Of a stretch of DNA of 64,000 bases, positions 43,162 to 51,274 are shown piece by piece. How positions within the stretch are numbered: position 1 is the first letter of the stretch; each line of letters starts with the position of its first letter. A program made the position numbers and the translations under genes. This DNA is from Corynebacterium wankanglinii (GTDB lineage Bacteria > Actinomycetota > Actinomycetes > Mycobacteriales > Mycobacteriaceae): positions 1,240,001-1,304,000 of the forward strand of contig CP061031.1 of NCBI GenBank assembly GCA_014490595.1. The letters run 5' to 3'. The notes beneath the pieces are model-generated. The model was not told the origin of the DNA. It saw only the letters and a program-made list of their open reading frames with translations, and made no database searches.

Positions 43162-44490
43162 ATGCCCGAACACACCTCAGCCAGCCTTCCGGCTCACCTC
43201 AAACCGATTGACGCGGACGCCTGGCCGGGGGTGGCATCTGTTCCGCAGGCAAGCCGGTTACGTACAAAGCGCGCGGAGGCGGGTTTCGCTCGGGCGTGCG
43301 CGTCGGCCGGACTGCGTCTCGACGGGGAGGCTGGACACACCGCGGACGTTACCGTGGAGCGTGCCGAGGTCTTTTCTCGCATCGCCGCAGGTGGATGGGT
43401 GGGTCTTGCGGAAGGGTACATGGCAGGCGAGTGGTCCACCCCGACATCGCAAGAGCTTGTCGACGTCCTCACGGCCCTCCTGCGCACCGGTTACCGCCCC
43501 CGCACCCAACGTGTAGATGCTCCACGGCCCGCAATGGCAGGGGAGTTACCGCCGGATCTGGTGGGGCATTTTTCCGGCGACGGCATAAGCGCCTTCCAGG
43601 GGCATTTTGCTACCGGAGTGGCCACCACCGAACGGATCCGCGTGAAGTCGCACACGCAAGGAGCGGGCCGCGGGTCCGAGCCGGGTCACCATTTCGTATC
43701 GGTGACCGAAATCGGGGCCCCGTTGGGGTCAGACCGCGCTGACCTCGCCGACGCGCAGCGGCGCAGTGTAGAGACCATCCTGGATGCGGTCGGTGTGACC
43801 GGCGGCACCCACCTGCTGGACTATCCCGCAGGGGGCGGCACGGTCGCGTTTGCGGCGTCCAAGCGGGGAGCTACGGTCGACGCCGTAGCCCGAGACGCGC
43901 CGATGTACGCAGCGATGCGGGAGCGCCTAGTCATGGCAGGCTCTGACGGATCCATATCCGTCGATCGTGTGTCGGAGGGGCCCGCAGCGCTCGCACGCCA
44001 ACGCCCCGGATCCTATGACGCTGTAGTGAGCATGGAATCGCTGGAAACACTCGCCGCGCGCCAGCAGCGTCAGTACCTACGGGCAATTGACGCGCTGGTA
44101 GCTCCCGGCGGGCGTGCAGGACTGCAGACCATCGTCCGAACCGCCGCATACACCCGGGCGGCAGATTTCGCTGCGGAATCGTTGCGGGCGTACATCTGGC
44201 CGGACCTGCACTTTGCTAGCGCAGATCAGATTGCCAAGATTATCGACCGCGAGACGGACCTGCGGGTGGTTGCGCAGACCACCGCGCCGGATCACCTCGC
44301 GGCATCGCTGCGATTGCAGCGGATGACATTCGACGGCAATTTGCGCGATGCGGCGGCGGACGGATACGACGCGGTGTTCCGCAAGTTGTGGACGTGGCAA
44401 TTCGCGTTGCGGGAGGCGATGGCGCGGTTGGGGATGATCGACCTAGCGCAGATCACCTTGGCACGGCGCAATAGGAGGGGCCGACGCTAG
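43162..44490 (+). CDS. Cyclopropane-fatty-acid-synthase-like methyltransferase with degenerate active site
   Basis: A 442-residue protein with Cfa/mycolic-acid-methyltransferase architecture: an N-terminal Cfa-type domain (WVGLAEGYMAGEWSTPTSQELVDVL) and a SAM domain. Key positions differ: motif I reads LLDYPAGGGTVAFAAS where Cfa has a GCGWG core with an active-site Cys; the usual MFEHV reads ESLETLA; and the LHTI His is replaced (LQTIV). The bicarbonate-binding residues of the cyclopropanating family therefore seem lost. It may act on a different substrate or be non-catalytic. No frameshift. It faces the YceI gene. Confidence 0.8.
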   Translation: MPEHTSASLPAHLKPIDADAWPGVASVPQASRLRTKRAEAGFARACASAGLRLDGEAGHTADVTVERAEVFSRIAAGGWVGLAEGYMAGEWSTPTSQELVDVLTALLRTGYRPRTQRVDAPRPAMAGELPPDLVGHFSGDGISAFQGHFATGVATTERIRVKSHTQGAGRGSEPGHHFVSVTEIGAPLGSDRADLADAQRRSVETILDAVGVTGGTHLLDYPAGGGTVAFAASKRGATVDAVARDAPMYAAMRERLVMAGSDGSISVDRVSEGPAALARQRPGSYDAVVSMESLETLAARQQRQYLRAIDALVAPGGRAGLQTIVRTAAYTRAADFAAESLRAYIWPDLHFASADQIAKIIDRETDLRVVAQTTAPDHLAASLRLQRMTFDGNLRDAAADGYDAVFRKLWTWQFALREAMARLGMIDLAQITLARRNRRGRR

Positions 44491-44511
44491 GGCGCCGAAA
44501 CGCTACTTGAC

Positions 44512-44525
44512 ATAATGTACATTAT
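44512..44525. promoter_or_regulatory. Perfect 14-bp AT-rich palindrome between convergent genes
   Basis: ATAATGTACATTAT is a perfect dyad in an otherwise GC-rich region. It resembles a TetR-type operator, but it lies between two gene ends (cfa-like + and YceI -), not before a start codon. TTGACA overlaps its left side. Confidence 0.45.
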
Positions 44526-44554
44526 CGGACAATCGAATGGCCTGATAAGAAGAC

Positions 44555-44583
44555 GGCGCGGCGTGCGAGCAGCACACCGCGCC
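44555..44583. terminator. Hairpin between convergent cfa-like and YceI genes
   Basis: GGCGCGG-C-GTGC / GCAC-A-CCGCGCC forms an 11-bp stem with one mismatch and a 5-base loop. On the minus strand a T-rich stretch follows, so it most likely ends the YceI transcript. Confidence 0.6.
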
Positions 44584-44625
44584 GGCCACGTCGAAGCTTT
44601 TCGTAACGTGATGTAATGAGCGTGG

Positions 44626-45342
44626 CTACTTGGTCAGGTTGACGCGGACGTTCACTTCGCCTTCTTCGGCAATTTTCGCCGCGACGAGCTCCGGTGTCTC
44701 CACGCCGTAGTCCAGGCGGTTAATCGGAATATCGCCCGCAACGATGAGGCGGTCGCCCGAGCGCGCTACGTCGAAACGGTGCGTGATCCGGTTGGTCGTT
44801 CCGTGGATGGTGAGGTCACCTGTCAATTCCACAGTGCCGATTGTGCCGTCCTCGGGCACCCCGGAGACGTCCGCTGGCTGGGTCACGGTGAAGGTCGCGT
44901 CCGGGTAGTCGTCGGTGTGGAAGATGCGCCTGCGCACCGACGAATCTCGCTTATCGCTATCTGACGACAAGTGCCGCATATCAACCGTGATTTCCCCGGC
45001 GGTGATTGTTCCGTCCGCGATCGTTGCAAAACCGGTCACGCCCTGCGTCGACGCCGACGTGCTGCGCCGCTCGCCTGGCAGCACCTCCTCAAACGTGAAG
45101 CCCGCTGAGGTTGCATTGCTTCCCGGGCGGTTGGTTACCGTCCATTCGCCGTCGAGCTCGGTGGACGACGCGGCTACACGCCCCGCGTCGATACCCTCGG
45201 TTTTTACCCCGCCTCCCATGAACAGTTTCATCATCAGCGGAACCATGGCCACCAACACCGCAATAACGATAAAGATGGACACGGCAACAATCAGGATCGT
45301 GCGCTTTCTCGCGCTAGGTGCCGCGTTAGTCTCCACGTGCAA
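44626..45342 (-). CDS. Membrane-anchored YceI-like protein
   Basis: A 238-residue protein with a single N-terminal transmembrane anchor (about 14-40, TILIVAVSIFIVIAVLVAMVPLMM) and an extracytoplasmic YceI lipocalin-like domain (about 60-236; DGEWTVTNRPGSNATSAGF, RIFHTDDYPDATFTV, LTGDLTIHGTTNRITHRFDV). YceI domains bind isoprenoid-type lipids. It begins two bases before the end of the zinc-ribbon gene, so both probably share a transcript. Confidence 0.88.
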   Translation of the reverse strand: MHVETNAAPSARKRTILIVAVSIFIVIAVLVAMVPLMMKLFMGGGVKTEGIDAGRVAASSTELDGEWTVTNRPGSNATSAGFTFEEVLPGERRSTSASTQGVTGFATIADGTITAGEITVDMRHLSSDSDKRDSSVRRRIFHTDDYPDATFTVTQPADVSGVPEDGTIGTVELTGDLTIHGTTNRITHRFDVARSGDRLIVAGDIPINRLDYGVETPELVAAKIAEEGEVNVRVNLTK

Positions 45343-45343
45343 A

Positions 45344-45691
45344 TCACCTCAGCCTTTCAAGTTGCTGGGCCAATCCTACTAATTCGTCACACAACGGAGC
45401 CAAATCGTCAGCGCTGGCTCCCTCGGCGCTCGCAGTCCGAATATCTTCGGCGGCGCACCGCAGCGCATATAGGCGGTCGCGAATCTCAGCGACGCGATTT
45501 CGGTTGAGAATCACGGCGTCTTCATCAATTGACGTCCCGGCCAGCATGGTGCGCTGCTCATATGCGCGCTGCTTGCAGGACGGGCCACAGTATTTACGCT
45601 TCCTGCCCCGCCCGTGGTTGACAGGGATTTCTTTCCCGCACCATGCGCAAGCGGGCTGCTTCTTGGCAAAGGAACGCACGTTATCCGTCAC
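45344..45691 (-). CDS. Small zinc-ribbon protein (Rv2049c-like)
   Basis: A 115-residue protein. The N-terminal half has a four-Cys site CAWCGKEIP...RKYCGPSCKQRAYEQR, which looks like a treble-clef or MYND-like zinc knuckle with basic flanks. The second half is a helix-rich acidic region (RLYALRCAAEDIRTASAEG). Its place beside rbpA on the opposite strand matches mycobacteria. DNA or RNA binding is inferred from the motif. Function unknown. Confidence 0.82.
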   Translation of the reverse strand: MTDNVRSFAKKQPACAWCGKEIPVNHGRGRKRKYCGPSCKQRAYEQRTMLAGTSIDEDAVILNRNRVAEIRDRLYALRCAAEDIRTASAEGASADDLAPLCDELVGLAQQLERLR

Positions 45692-45736
45692 AGCCCTCTA
45701 CTATATTACGACTGTCTCATTGGAGAAAGCGGCGGG

Positions 45737-45767
45737 GGAACAATTCCCAACTTGGCACCGTTATACT
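45737..45767 (+). promoter_or_regulatory. rbpA promoter: SigH-like and vegetative -10 superposed
   Basis: GGAAC at 45737-45741 and GTT at 45760-45762 are 18 bases apart, fitting the GGAAT-N18-GTT pattern of SigH/SigR-type promoters. The same stretch contains TATACT (45762-45767), a good vegetative -10. Both would start transcription some 40 bases before rbpA. Confidence 0.5.
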
Positions 45768-45810
45768 GGAGCGACTGAACACAAACGGGTTGAAAAGGAT
45801 GGTGAGTGCC

Positions 45811-46188
45811 ATGGCTGATCGAGTTCTCCGCGGAAGCCGCATGGGTGCAGTCAGCTACGAAACGGACCGCGACCACGATCTCGCTCCGCGCCAAATGGCG
45901 AAGTACCGCACGCCCAACGGCGAAGTTTTCGAGGTGCCGTTTGCAGACGACGCTGAGATTCCCGAAGAATGGATGTGCAAGAACGGTCAGGTGGGCACCC
46001 TTATGGAGGGCGAGGGTGTTGAGTCGAAGCCCGCGAAGCCGCCGCGGACCCACTGGGACATGCTCCGCGAGCGCCGCTCGATCGAAGAGCTCGACGTCCT
46101 GTTGGAAGAGCGTTTGGACCAGCTGCGCAAACGCCGCCGGACCGCCGCCCGCATTGCCAAAGAGCAGCAGCAAGCCAACGAGAGCTAG
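45811..46188 (+). CDS. rbpA: RNA polymerase-binding protein RbpA
   Basis: A 125-residue actinobacterial transcription factor. The start MADRVLRGSRMGAVSYETDRDHDLAPR is the conserved N-terminal tail and core; the basic linker and the sigma-binding domain (THWDMLRERRSIEELDVLLEERLDQLR) are at the C-terminus. RbpA stabilises the open complex with SigA and SigB. I prefer ATG 45811 to the in-frame ATG at 45799 because homologues begin with MADRVLRG. Confidence 0.95.
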   Translation: MADRVLRGSRMGAVSYETDRDHDLAPRQMAKYRTPNGEVFEVPFADDAEIPEEWMCKNGQVGTLMEGEGVESKPAKPPRTHWDMLRERRSIEELDVLLEERLDQLRKRRRTAARIAKEQQQANES

Positions 46189-46219
46189 ACGACGGACTTG
46201 GGACAATGCCCGAGGATAA

Positions 46220-46253
46220 TGCCCGCCCAGCAAACACCTGCCGGGCGGGCATT
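46220..46253. terminator. Terminator between rbpA and ppm1
   Basis: Perfect 9-bp arms TGCCCGCCC / GGGCGGGCA with a 14-base loop between two convergent genes; the T run is poor. Confidence 0.65.
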
Positions 46254-46270
46254 CCCCCATGAGGCGCAGC

Positions 46271-47263
46271 CTACTTGCGCTTGCCGTCAAGCCCGAGCGC
46301 GTGCAACGCTTGGCGTGCGGTTTCCTCGGTGAGGTAGATCGCGTTCATTGACGCGGCGTGCGGCGTTGGAACGGGCGGCGCCCAGGTTCGCCCCCTCGAT
46401 CTCGTGCTTCGCTACCGCAGCGAACTCACTGAGAACATTGACAAACTGCTCCGGCGCGTTTTCCGCCTTCTTCCCCAGTCAGCGAGTTTGGAGTGCTCGG
46501 CTGCGTAAGCGATCTGTCGGCCGGTCTCCACCGCCAGATCCTTGACAAAGGTCGCCTTTTCTGCCACTCCCCACTTGGTCACCTCGGCGAGCGAGGTAGC
46601 GGCGAAGCTGGCATCCAGCTTGGATTCACCCAGCTTGCGGTCCTCGAACGTGATGGGCACCTCACGCACGTCGTAGCCGAGCTGATCCACCTTGTGGGCG
46701 ATCTCCACCTGGAAGATGTAGCCCTTGGTGGAGAGCGCATCGAGGTCGAGGGCCTCCAGCACCTCGCGCTTGAACGCACGGTACCCCGCGGTCATGTCTG
46801 CCACATCGCTACCGAGCGCTACAGAGACGTACTGGTTGCCTAGCTTGGACAGCAGGAATCGGTTCTTCGGCCAGTTCACCACCTCACCGCCGTCGATATA
46901 GCGGGAGCCGATAGCTAGGTCGGCGCCGTTGTCCACTGCGCCAAGCAAACGGTGCAGCTCTTCAGGGGCGTGCGACCCGTCGGCGTCCATTTGCACGATG
47001 ACCGCGTAATCGCGCTCCAAACCCCAGTTAAAACCGGCGCGGTATGCGGCGAGTAGTCCCTCTTTGCCGGTTCGGTGCAGTACGTTGACCTCGTCGTGTG
47101 CCGCCGCCAACTCGTCAGCCTTGGCGCCGGTGCCGTCCGGCGAGTTGTCGTCCACGACGAGAATGTCAACTCCGTCGTTGGCCGCAAGCACGCGTTCGAC
47201 GATGAGCGGCAGGTTCTGCGCCTCGTTATAGGTCGGGATGATCACCAGGGTCTCATTGGCCAC
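46271..47263 (-). CDS. ppm1: Polyprenol monophosphomannose synthase Ppm1, 3' end frameshifted
   Basis: A GT2-family enzyme that transfers mannose from GDP-mannose to polyprenyl phosphate for lipoarabinomannan and protein mannosylation. From GTG 47263: ETLVIIPTYNEAQNLPLI, VDILVVDDNSPDGTG, the DxD-type MDADGSHAPEEL and ADLAIGSRYIDGG. The frame as given ends at 46412 in an Arg/Ser tail. Restoring one G at 46473-46476 continues as KKAENAPEQFVNVLSEFAAVAKHEIEG, and a second shift near 46345 leads to NAIYLTEETARQALHALG and a stop at 46271. The extension beyond the catalytic domain looks genuine but the exact end is uncertain. It follows lnt. Confidence 0.88.
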
Positions 47264-47267
47264 GGCG

Positions 47268-48845
47268 TTAATTCTCCTCGTAGTTACGCTGTTGTGTTCC
47301 CGTAGGAGCATACCCCCGCCTACCAGCGCGCGCGGAGGCGGCTGCAGCGATTATGAGAAATGCGCCCGCGGCGACAAGCAGCCACTCCAAAACACGTCCG
47401 AACCGCACGGCCGGAGTTGCACCCTCGCGAAGCGGCAGCGTTTCCACCAGGTGAGCTGGTTCAAAAATTTGGGTCTCCTGCGCCACGGATCCATCAGGAC
47501 GCACGATGGCCGAAACGCCCGAAGTAGCCACCACGACCACTGCCCTGTCGGTTTCCACGGCCCGCATCCGGCTCATGGCAAGCTGCTGGTAAGTCATGTC
47601 CGTGAACCCAAATGTGGCGTTGTTTGTCGGCGTGGTCAGGATCTGAGCGCCGTCGCGCACGGACATCCTGTACGCCTCATCCTCCGCCACCTCGTAGCAC
47701 GTGGCCACACCGACGGGGATGCCGCCCATGTAGACGACACCTGTGTCGTCGCCGGGCTTGAAATCTCCAGCTAGATCCACCAGGTACGAAAAAGTGCGGA
47801 AGAAATCGCGCATGGGCATGTACTCGCCGAATGGTTGGAGGAACCGCTTATTGTGCCGCTCCCCCGGCCCAGTGTCGGGGTCGAACACCACCATGGTGTT
47901 GCGCGCGCCCACCTCGTCGCGTGTCAGTGTGCCGACGAGTAAAGGGGTGTTCACGGCGCGCACCGCCACCCCGACCAGTGCCGCCGCTTCTGCGTCAGTG
48001 AACGGATTGACGTCCGAGGCGTTCTCGGGCCAGATCACCATGTCCAGCTTCTCGCCAGCGTCCTTCGTTTCCTCGGCCAACTTCAGCGTTTCGTTAACGT
48101 GGTTGCTCAGCACCGCGCGGCGCTGCTCATTGAAGTCCAGCCCCATGCGAGGGACGTTGCCCTGCACTGCGGCAACCCGGGCGTCTCCGACGGTGGTGCT
48201 CTCCCCACCCACGCCAAGGCCGGCAACCAGGCCGAGCACAAGCGAGAGGGTGACGGACAGGATGGCGGGGCGGCGCGAAGCTGCGTCGATAAGCGACACA
48301 AGCCCTACGCCCACATAGACCGCAGCGACGGTGACGAGCGCCGGCCCGCCCCAGGACGAAAGCGCTGCTAGCGGGCCGTTAATTTGGCCCCAGGCGAGAC
48401 GCACCCACGCGAAGCCGCCGAACGGCCAAGACGAGCGCAGGAACTCGACGGCGAGGTAGATCAACGGGAACGCGAATGCCCCGTAGCGCCAGCGAGCCGC
48501 AAGCACCCCGGCGGCACCAGTGAGCAGTGCGTACAGCGCCATGGTCAACGACAGCGCGATGTACGGCATGGCACCAACAAACTCGCCCACCCACGGGAGG
48601 AGGAAAAGGCAGCAGAACAGGCTGTGCGTGAAGCCAATCAGCGCTCCGAAGCCAGCGCTGGGACGCTCTTGCGCCTCCCCCGCCATCCCGAGGGCGGCGG
48701 TTACGGTCCGCGGCCACGGCACGAGCGTCAGCCACAGTAACGAGATACCTGCAATGCCCGCCCACCACCACCCGACAGGCTCATAGGAGAGGTACACCAG
48801 CCAGCCAGAGACGGCTGCCAGGCCGAAGCGAAGGAACGCCGGCAT
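47268..48845 (-). CDS. lnt: Apolipoprotein N-acyltransferase
   Basis: A 525-residue membrane enzyme that N-acylates lipoproteins. The N-terminal half has about six membrane helices; the nitrilase domain has the Glu-Lys-Cys triad in WPENASD, NKRFLQPFGEY and ATCYEV. A last helix (LEWLLVAAGAFLIIAAAAS) ends the chain. In corynebacteria lnt and ppm1 are separate adjacent genes, whereas in M. tuberculosis they are fused; here they are separate, with the ppm1 GTG five bases after the stop. Confidence 0.94.
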   Translation of the reverse strand: MPAFLRFGLAAVSGWLVYLSYEPVGWWWAGIAGISLLWLTLVPWPRTVTAALGMAGEAQERPSAGFGALIGFTHSLFCCLFLLPWVGEFVGAMPYIALSLTMALYALLTGAAGVLAARWRYGAFAFPLIYLAVEFLRSSWPFGGFAWVRLAWGQINGPLAALSSWGGPALVTVAAVYVGVGLVSLIDAASRRPAILSVTLSLVLGLVAGLGVGGESTTVGDARVAAVQGNVPRMGLDFNEQRRAVLSNHVNETLKLAEETKDAGEKLDMVIWPENASDVNPFTDAEAAALVGVAVRAVNTPLLVGTLTRDEVGARNTMVVFDPDTGPGERHNKRFLQPFGEYMPMRDFFRTFSYLVDLAGDFKPGDDTGVVYMGGIPVGVATCYEVAEDEAYRMSVRDGAQILTTPTNNATFGFTDMTYQQLAMSRMRAVETDRAVVVVATSGVSAIVRPDGSVAQETQIFEPAHLVETLPLREGATPAVRFGRVLEWLLVAAGAFLIIAAAASARAGRRGYAPTGTQQRNYEEN

Positions 48846-49382
48846 TTAACGCCCACCGCCGGTGGAGTTTGCGCCGTTGGGACCTTCCGGGCCGTCCATT
48901 CGGTACCACTGCTCCAGCTCGTCGGCGTCGATGACCGGCTCCTGTTGCCCCGGCTGCCTTCCTCCCGGCTGCGTAAACGAGCCGTAGCTGGTTTGGAACT
49001 GCCCCATCGGGGTTGCTTCGTATACCCGCACACCAAGATTTTCCACCGCTGCGCGCGCACGCTTGGTCATGATCTTGCGGATCATATTGCGCGTTGGGCC
49101 GAACACCAGCGGCAGGCCGATCAGAGAGGTAACAAAGCCTGGGACCACACTCAGTGTCCAACCGCCAATGAGTAGCGCGGTGTCGCCGGCGAGTTTGCCC
49201 ACACTCGAGCGCCCATCCACGGCGTCGAGGAGGGTGCCACGCAGTGCCATGCTGGCTGCCGCACCCCCTGCAATCATGAGCAAGAAAATAGCCAGCAGCG
49301 CCCAGCCCACGCCGATAGCTTTCGCTACCAGGAAAAACGCGAGCGCTTCTACGAGAAAATATGCGAGGAGAGGGATCGGCAT
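48846..49382 (-). CDS. fxsA: FxsA-family membrane protein
   Basis: A 178-residue protein with the FxsA domain (about 1-135): helices IPLLAYFLVEALAFFLVAKAI, GVGWALLAIFLLMIAGG and a third TALLIGGWTLSVVPGFVTSLIG. The tail (about 135-178) is Gly/Gln/Pro-rich. FxsA of E. coli relieves phage T7 exclusion by F plasmids; the role here is unknown. It abuts lnt, as in related genomes. Confidence 0.87.
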   Translation of the reverse strand: MPIPLLAYFLVEALAFFLVAKAIGVGWALLAIFLLMIAGGAAASMALRGTLLDAVDGRSSVGKLAGDTALLIGGWTLSVVPGFVTSLIGLPLVFGPTRNMIRKIMTKRARAAVENLGVRVYEATPMGQFQTSYGSFTQPGGRQPGQQEPVIDADELEQWYRMDGPEGPNGANSTGGGR

Positions 49383-49408
49383 GGAGATGAGGTTACCTGG
49401 CCCACCGC

Positions 49409-50143
49409 CTACCTAGGCATGTGCCTCCACACCGGCCGAGGGACAATCCGCATTACCGCGGCGAGGACGGCAAGCCCCTTCGGGATCCACACTGTGGCGC
49501 TTCTTCCCTTCCCCGCCGCTGCCACCACCGCGTCTGCAACGACATCCGGGGTCACGGACATGACCGCCGGCTTCATGCCTTCCGTCATGGATCCGATGAC
49601 AAAACCGGGACGGGCGAGGATGAGGTTGAGCCCAGTGCCGTGCAGCCGGTCCATCAACCCCTGGCAAAATGCATCCAACCCCGCCTTGGTGGAGCCGTAG
49701 ACGTAGTTCGCGCGCCGTGCCCGCCACCCGGCAATCGAGGAAAAGGCGTAGATCTCCCCTTTCTCCATTTCATCCGCGAGCACGGTAAGCATGCTCACCT
49801 GGGCCAGGTAATCCACGGTAGCGATGCGGGCAGCCTCCGCTTCGTCGCGTTCCGCCAACCCTTGGTCGCCGAGAATGCCGAACGCCACGATAGCCGTCGT
49901 GACTTCGCCCGCTTCCCGCACTACCTCGCGATGGGATTCGAGGCTGGTGGCGTCAAATTGCACGGTACGCACGGAGGAGGCACCCGCAGCAAGCAGCCGC
50001 TTCTCGACGTCTTCCAGTCCCCTGCCGCCCCGGGCCGCCAACACGACCTCACGGCCCTCGCACACGCGTGCGGCAATCTCGCCGCCAATGTCACTGCGGG
50101 CCCCGAGCAGGAGTACCTTGCCAGCGTCGGTGCGCCTAGCCAT
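49409..50143 (-). CDS. Short-chain dehydrogenase/reductase (Rv2073c-like)
   Basis: A 244-residue SDR with the cofactor motif LLLGARSDIGGEIAARV, FGILGD (NNAG position), catalytic Ser in AFSSIAGW, and YxxxK in YVYGSTKAG. C-terminal hydrophobic end. It overlaps pepE by eight bases. Related enzymes (DprE2) act on decaprenylphosphoryl sugars, but I cannot assign that here. Confidence 0.87.
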   Translation of the reverse strand: MARRTDAGKVLLLGARSDIGGEIAARVCEGREVVLAARGGRGLEDVEKRLLAAGASSVRTVQFDATSLESHREVVREAGEVTTAIVAFGILGDQGLAERDEAEAARIATVDYLAQVSMLTVLADEMEKGEIYAFSSIAGWRARRANYVYGSTKAGLDAFCQGLMDRLHGTGLNLILARPGFVIGSMTEGMKPAVMSVTPDVVADAVVAAAGKGRSATVWIPKGLAVLAAVMRIVPRPVWRHMPR

Positions 50144-51242
50144 TGTTGCCGCCGAGGGTGCGTCGAGTGCGGTTGAGCGGCTCCACGCCGTCCGCGGTCA
50201 TTCTCACGATGTCTTCGATGCGCATGCCCCACTTACCCGGTAAGTAGATGCCCGGCTCGATGGAAAACGCCATGCCTTCGCGCAACACCACGTTGGAACC
50301 GGCGATGATGAACGGTTGCTCGTGGCCGGACAGGCCGATGCCGTGGCCGAGGCGGTGCGTGAAGTAGTCGCCGTAGCCCGCGGCATCTATCACGTCACGC
50401 GCTGCGGAATCGAGCTCACCAGCGGTAATTCCTGGACGGGCCACCTCGCACGCTGCGCTAAAGGCCCGCTCCAGCACAGCGTAAGCCTCCAGGAAATCCT
50501 GGGGAGCCTCGGCGGGCTCGCCCACGACGTGGGTGCGTGTGCAGTCGGACTGGTAGCCGGAAGGCACTGCCCCGCCTAAATCCACCACCACTGGGTCGCC
50601 GGCCTCGAGGACACGGTCAGAAAAGTCGTGGTGGGGATTCGCACCGTTCGGTCCGGAGCCGACGATGACGAAGGACACGGATTTGTGTTCCTGGAGGATC
50701 AATGCGTGCAGCTCATCCGCAACTTCCCGCTCAGTGCGGCCAGGCTGCAATAACTCGGCGGCGCGCTGATGCACGCGGTCGATGGCGGCACCCGCTTTCG
50801 CCAGCTCCGCGAGTTCTTCGGCGTCTTTGACCATGAACAGCTCCGCCACTGCCTCGGCAGCGAGCTCGGTGTGCGGCAGCAACGACTGCAACGGGAAAAC
50901 GTGGTCTGCGGTCAGGGAGGAACCCAGACCGACCGGGCCCTCCCCGAGACGCTGCGCCACCATCCGGTACGGGTCCTCCCCGTCGCGCCACCCCACGACC
51001 TCAACGCCTGCGGCGTCCTGCAGCCCAAGCGACTGAATATCCGTCACCGGTGCAACCACCGCGATCCCGTCAGGTGCAACCACGAGCGCAGTGAGACGCT
51101 CGTGCGACGTCGTCCAAGAGCCGGTGAGGTAGGCAAACTCGGGGCCGGTGCCAATAACCAGCCCTCCGAGAGATCGCGCCGCTACCAGCTCAGCAGCCTG
51201 CTTCCGTCGCTCGGCGTATACGTTCGAATCGAATGCAGTCAT
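50136..51242 (-). CDS. M24-family aminopeptidase / Xaa-Pro dipeptidase (PepE/PepQ type)
   Basis: A 368-residue metallopeptidase with an N-terminal creatinase domain and pita-bread C-terminal domain. Metal ligands are present: Asp in VVVDLGGAV, Asp in SDCTRTH, His in HRLGHGIGLSGHE, Glu in SIEPGIY and Glu in RIEDIVRM. Rv2089c of M. tuberculosis is the counterpart. I chose ATG 51242 over 51251 because TACCAT stands 7 bases upstream of it. It is divergent from the trypsin-like gene. Confidence 0.9.
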   Translation of the reverse strand: MTAFDSNVYAERRKQAAELVAARSLGGLVIGTGPEFAYLTGSWTTSHERLTALVVAPDGIAVVAPVTDIQSLGLQDAAGVEVVGWRDGEDPYRMVAQRLGEGPVGLGSSLTADHVFPLQSLLPHTELAAEAVAELFMVKDAEELAELAKAGAAIDRVHQRAAELLQPGRTEREVADELHALILQEHKSVSFVIVGSGPNGANPHHDFSDRVLEAGDPVVVDLGGAVPSGYQSDCTRTHVVGEPAEAPQDFLEAYAVLERAFSAACEVARPGITAGELDSAARDVIDAAGYGDYFTHRLGHGIGLSGHEQPFIIAGSNVVLREGMAFSIEPGIYLPGKWGMRIEDIVRMTADGVEPLNRTRRTLGGNNG

Positions 51243-51249
51243 GGGCGAC

Positions 51250-51255
51250 ATGGTA
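51250..51255 (-). promoter_or_regulatory. Leaderless-type -10 of the M24 peptidase gene
   Basis: TACCAT on the minus strand ends 7 bases before ATG 51242; it contains the alternative ATG 51251. Confidence 0.55.
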
Positions 51256-51261
51256 GATCGC

Positions 51262-51274
51262 TACGATCTTCCCC
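51262..51274 (+). promoter_or_regulatory. Leaderless-type promoter of the trypsin-like gene
   Basis: TACGAT (51262-51267) is 7 bases before GTG 51275, back to back with the peptidase promoter. Confidence 0.6.
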
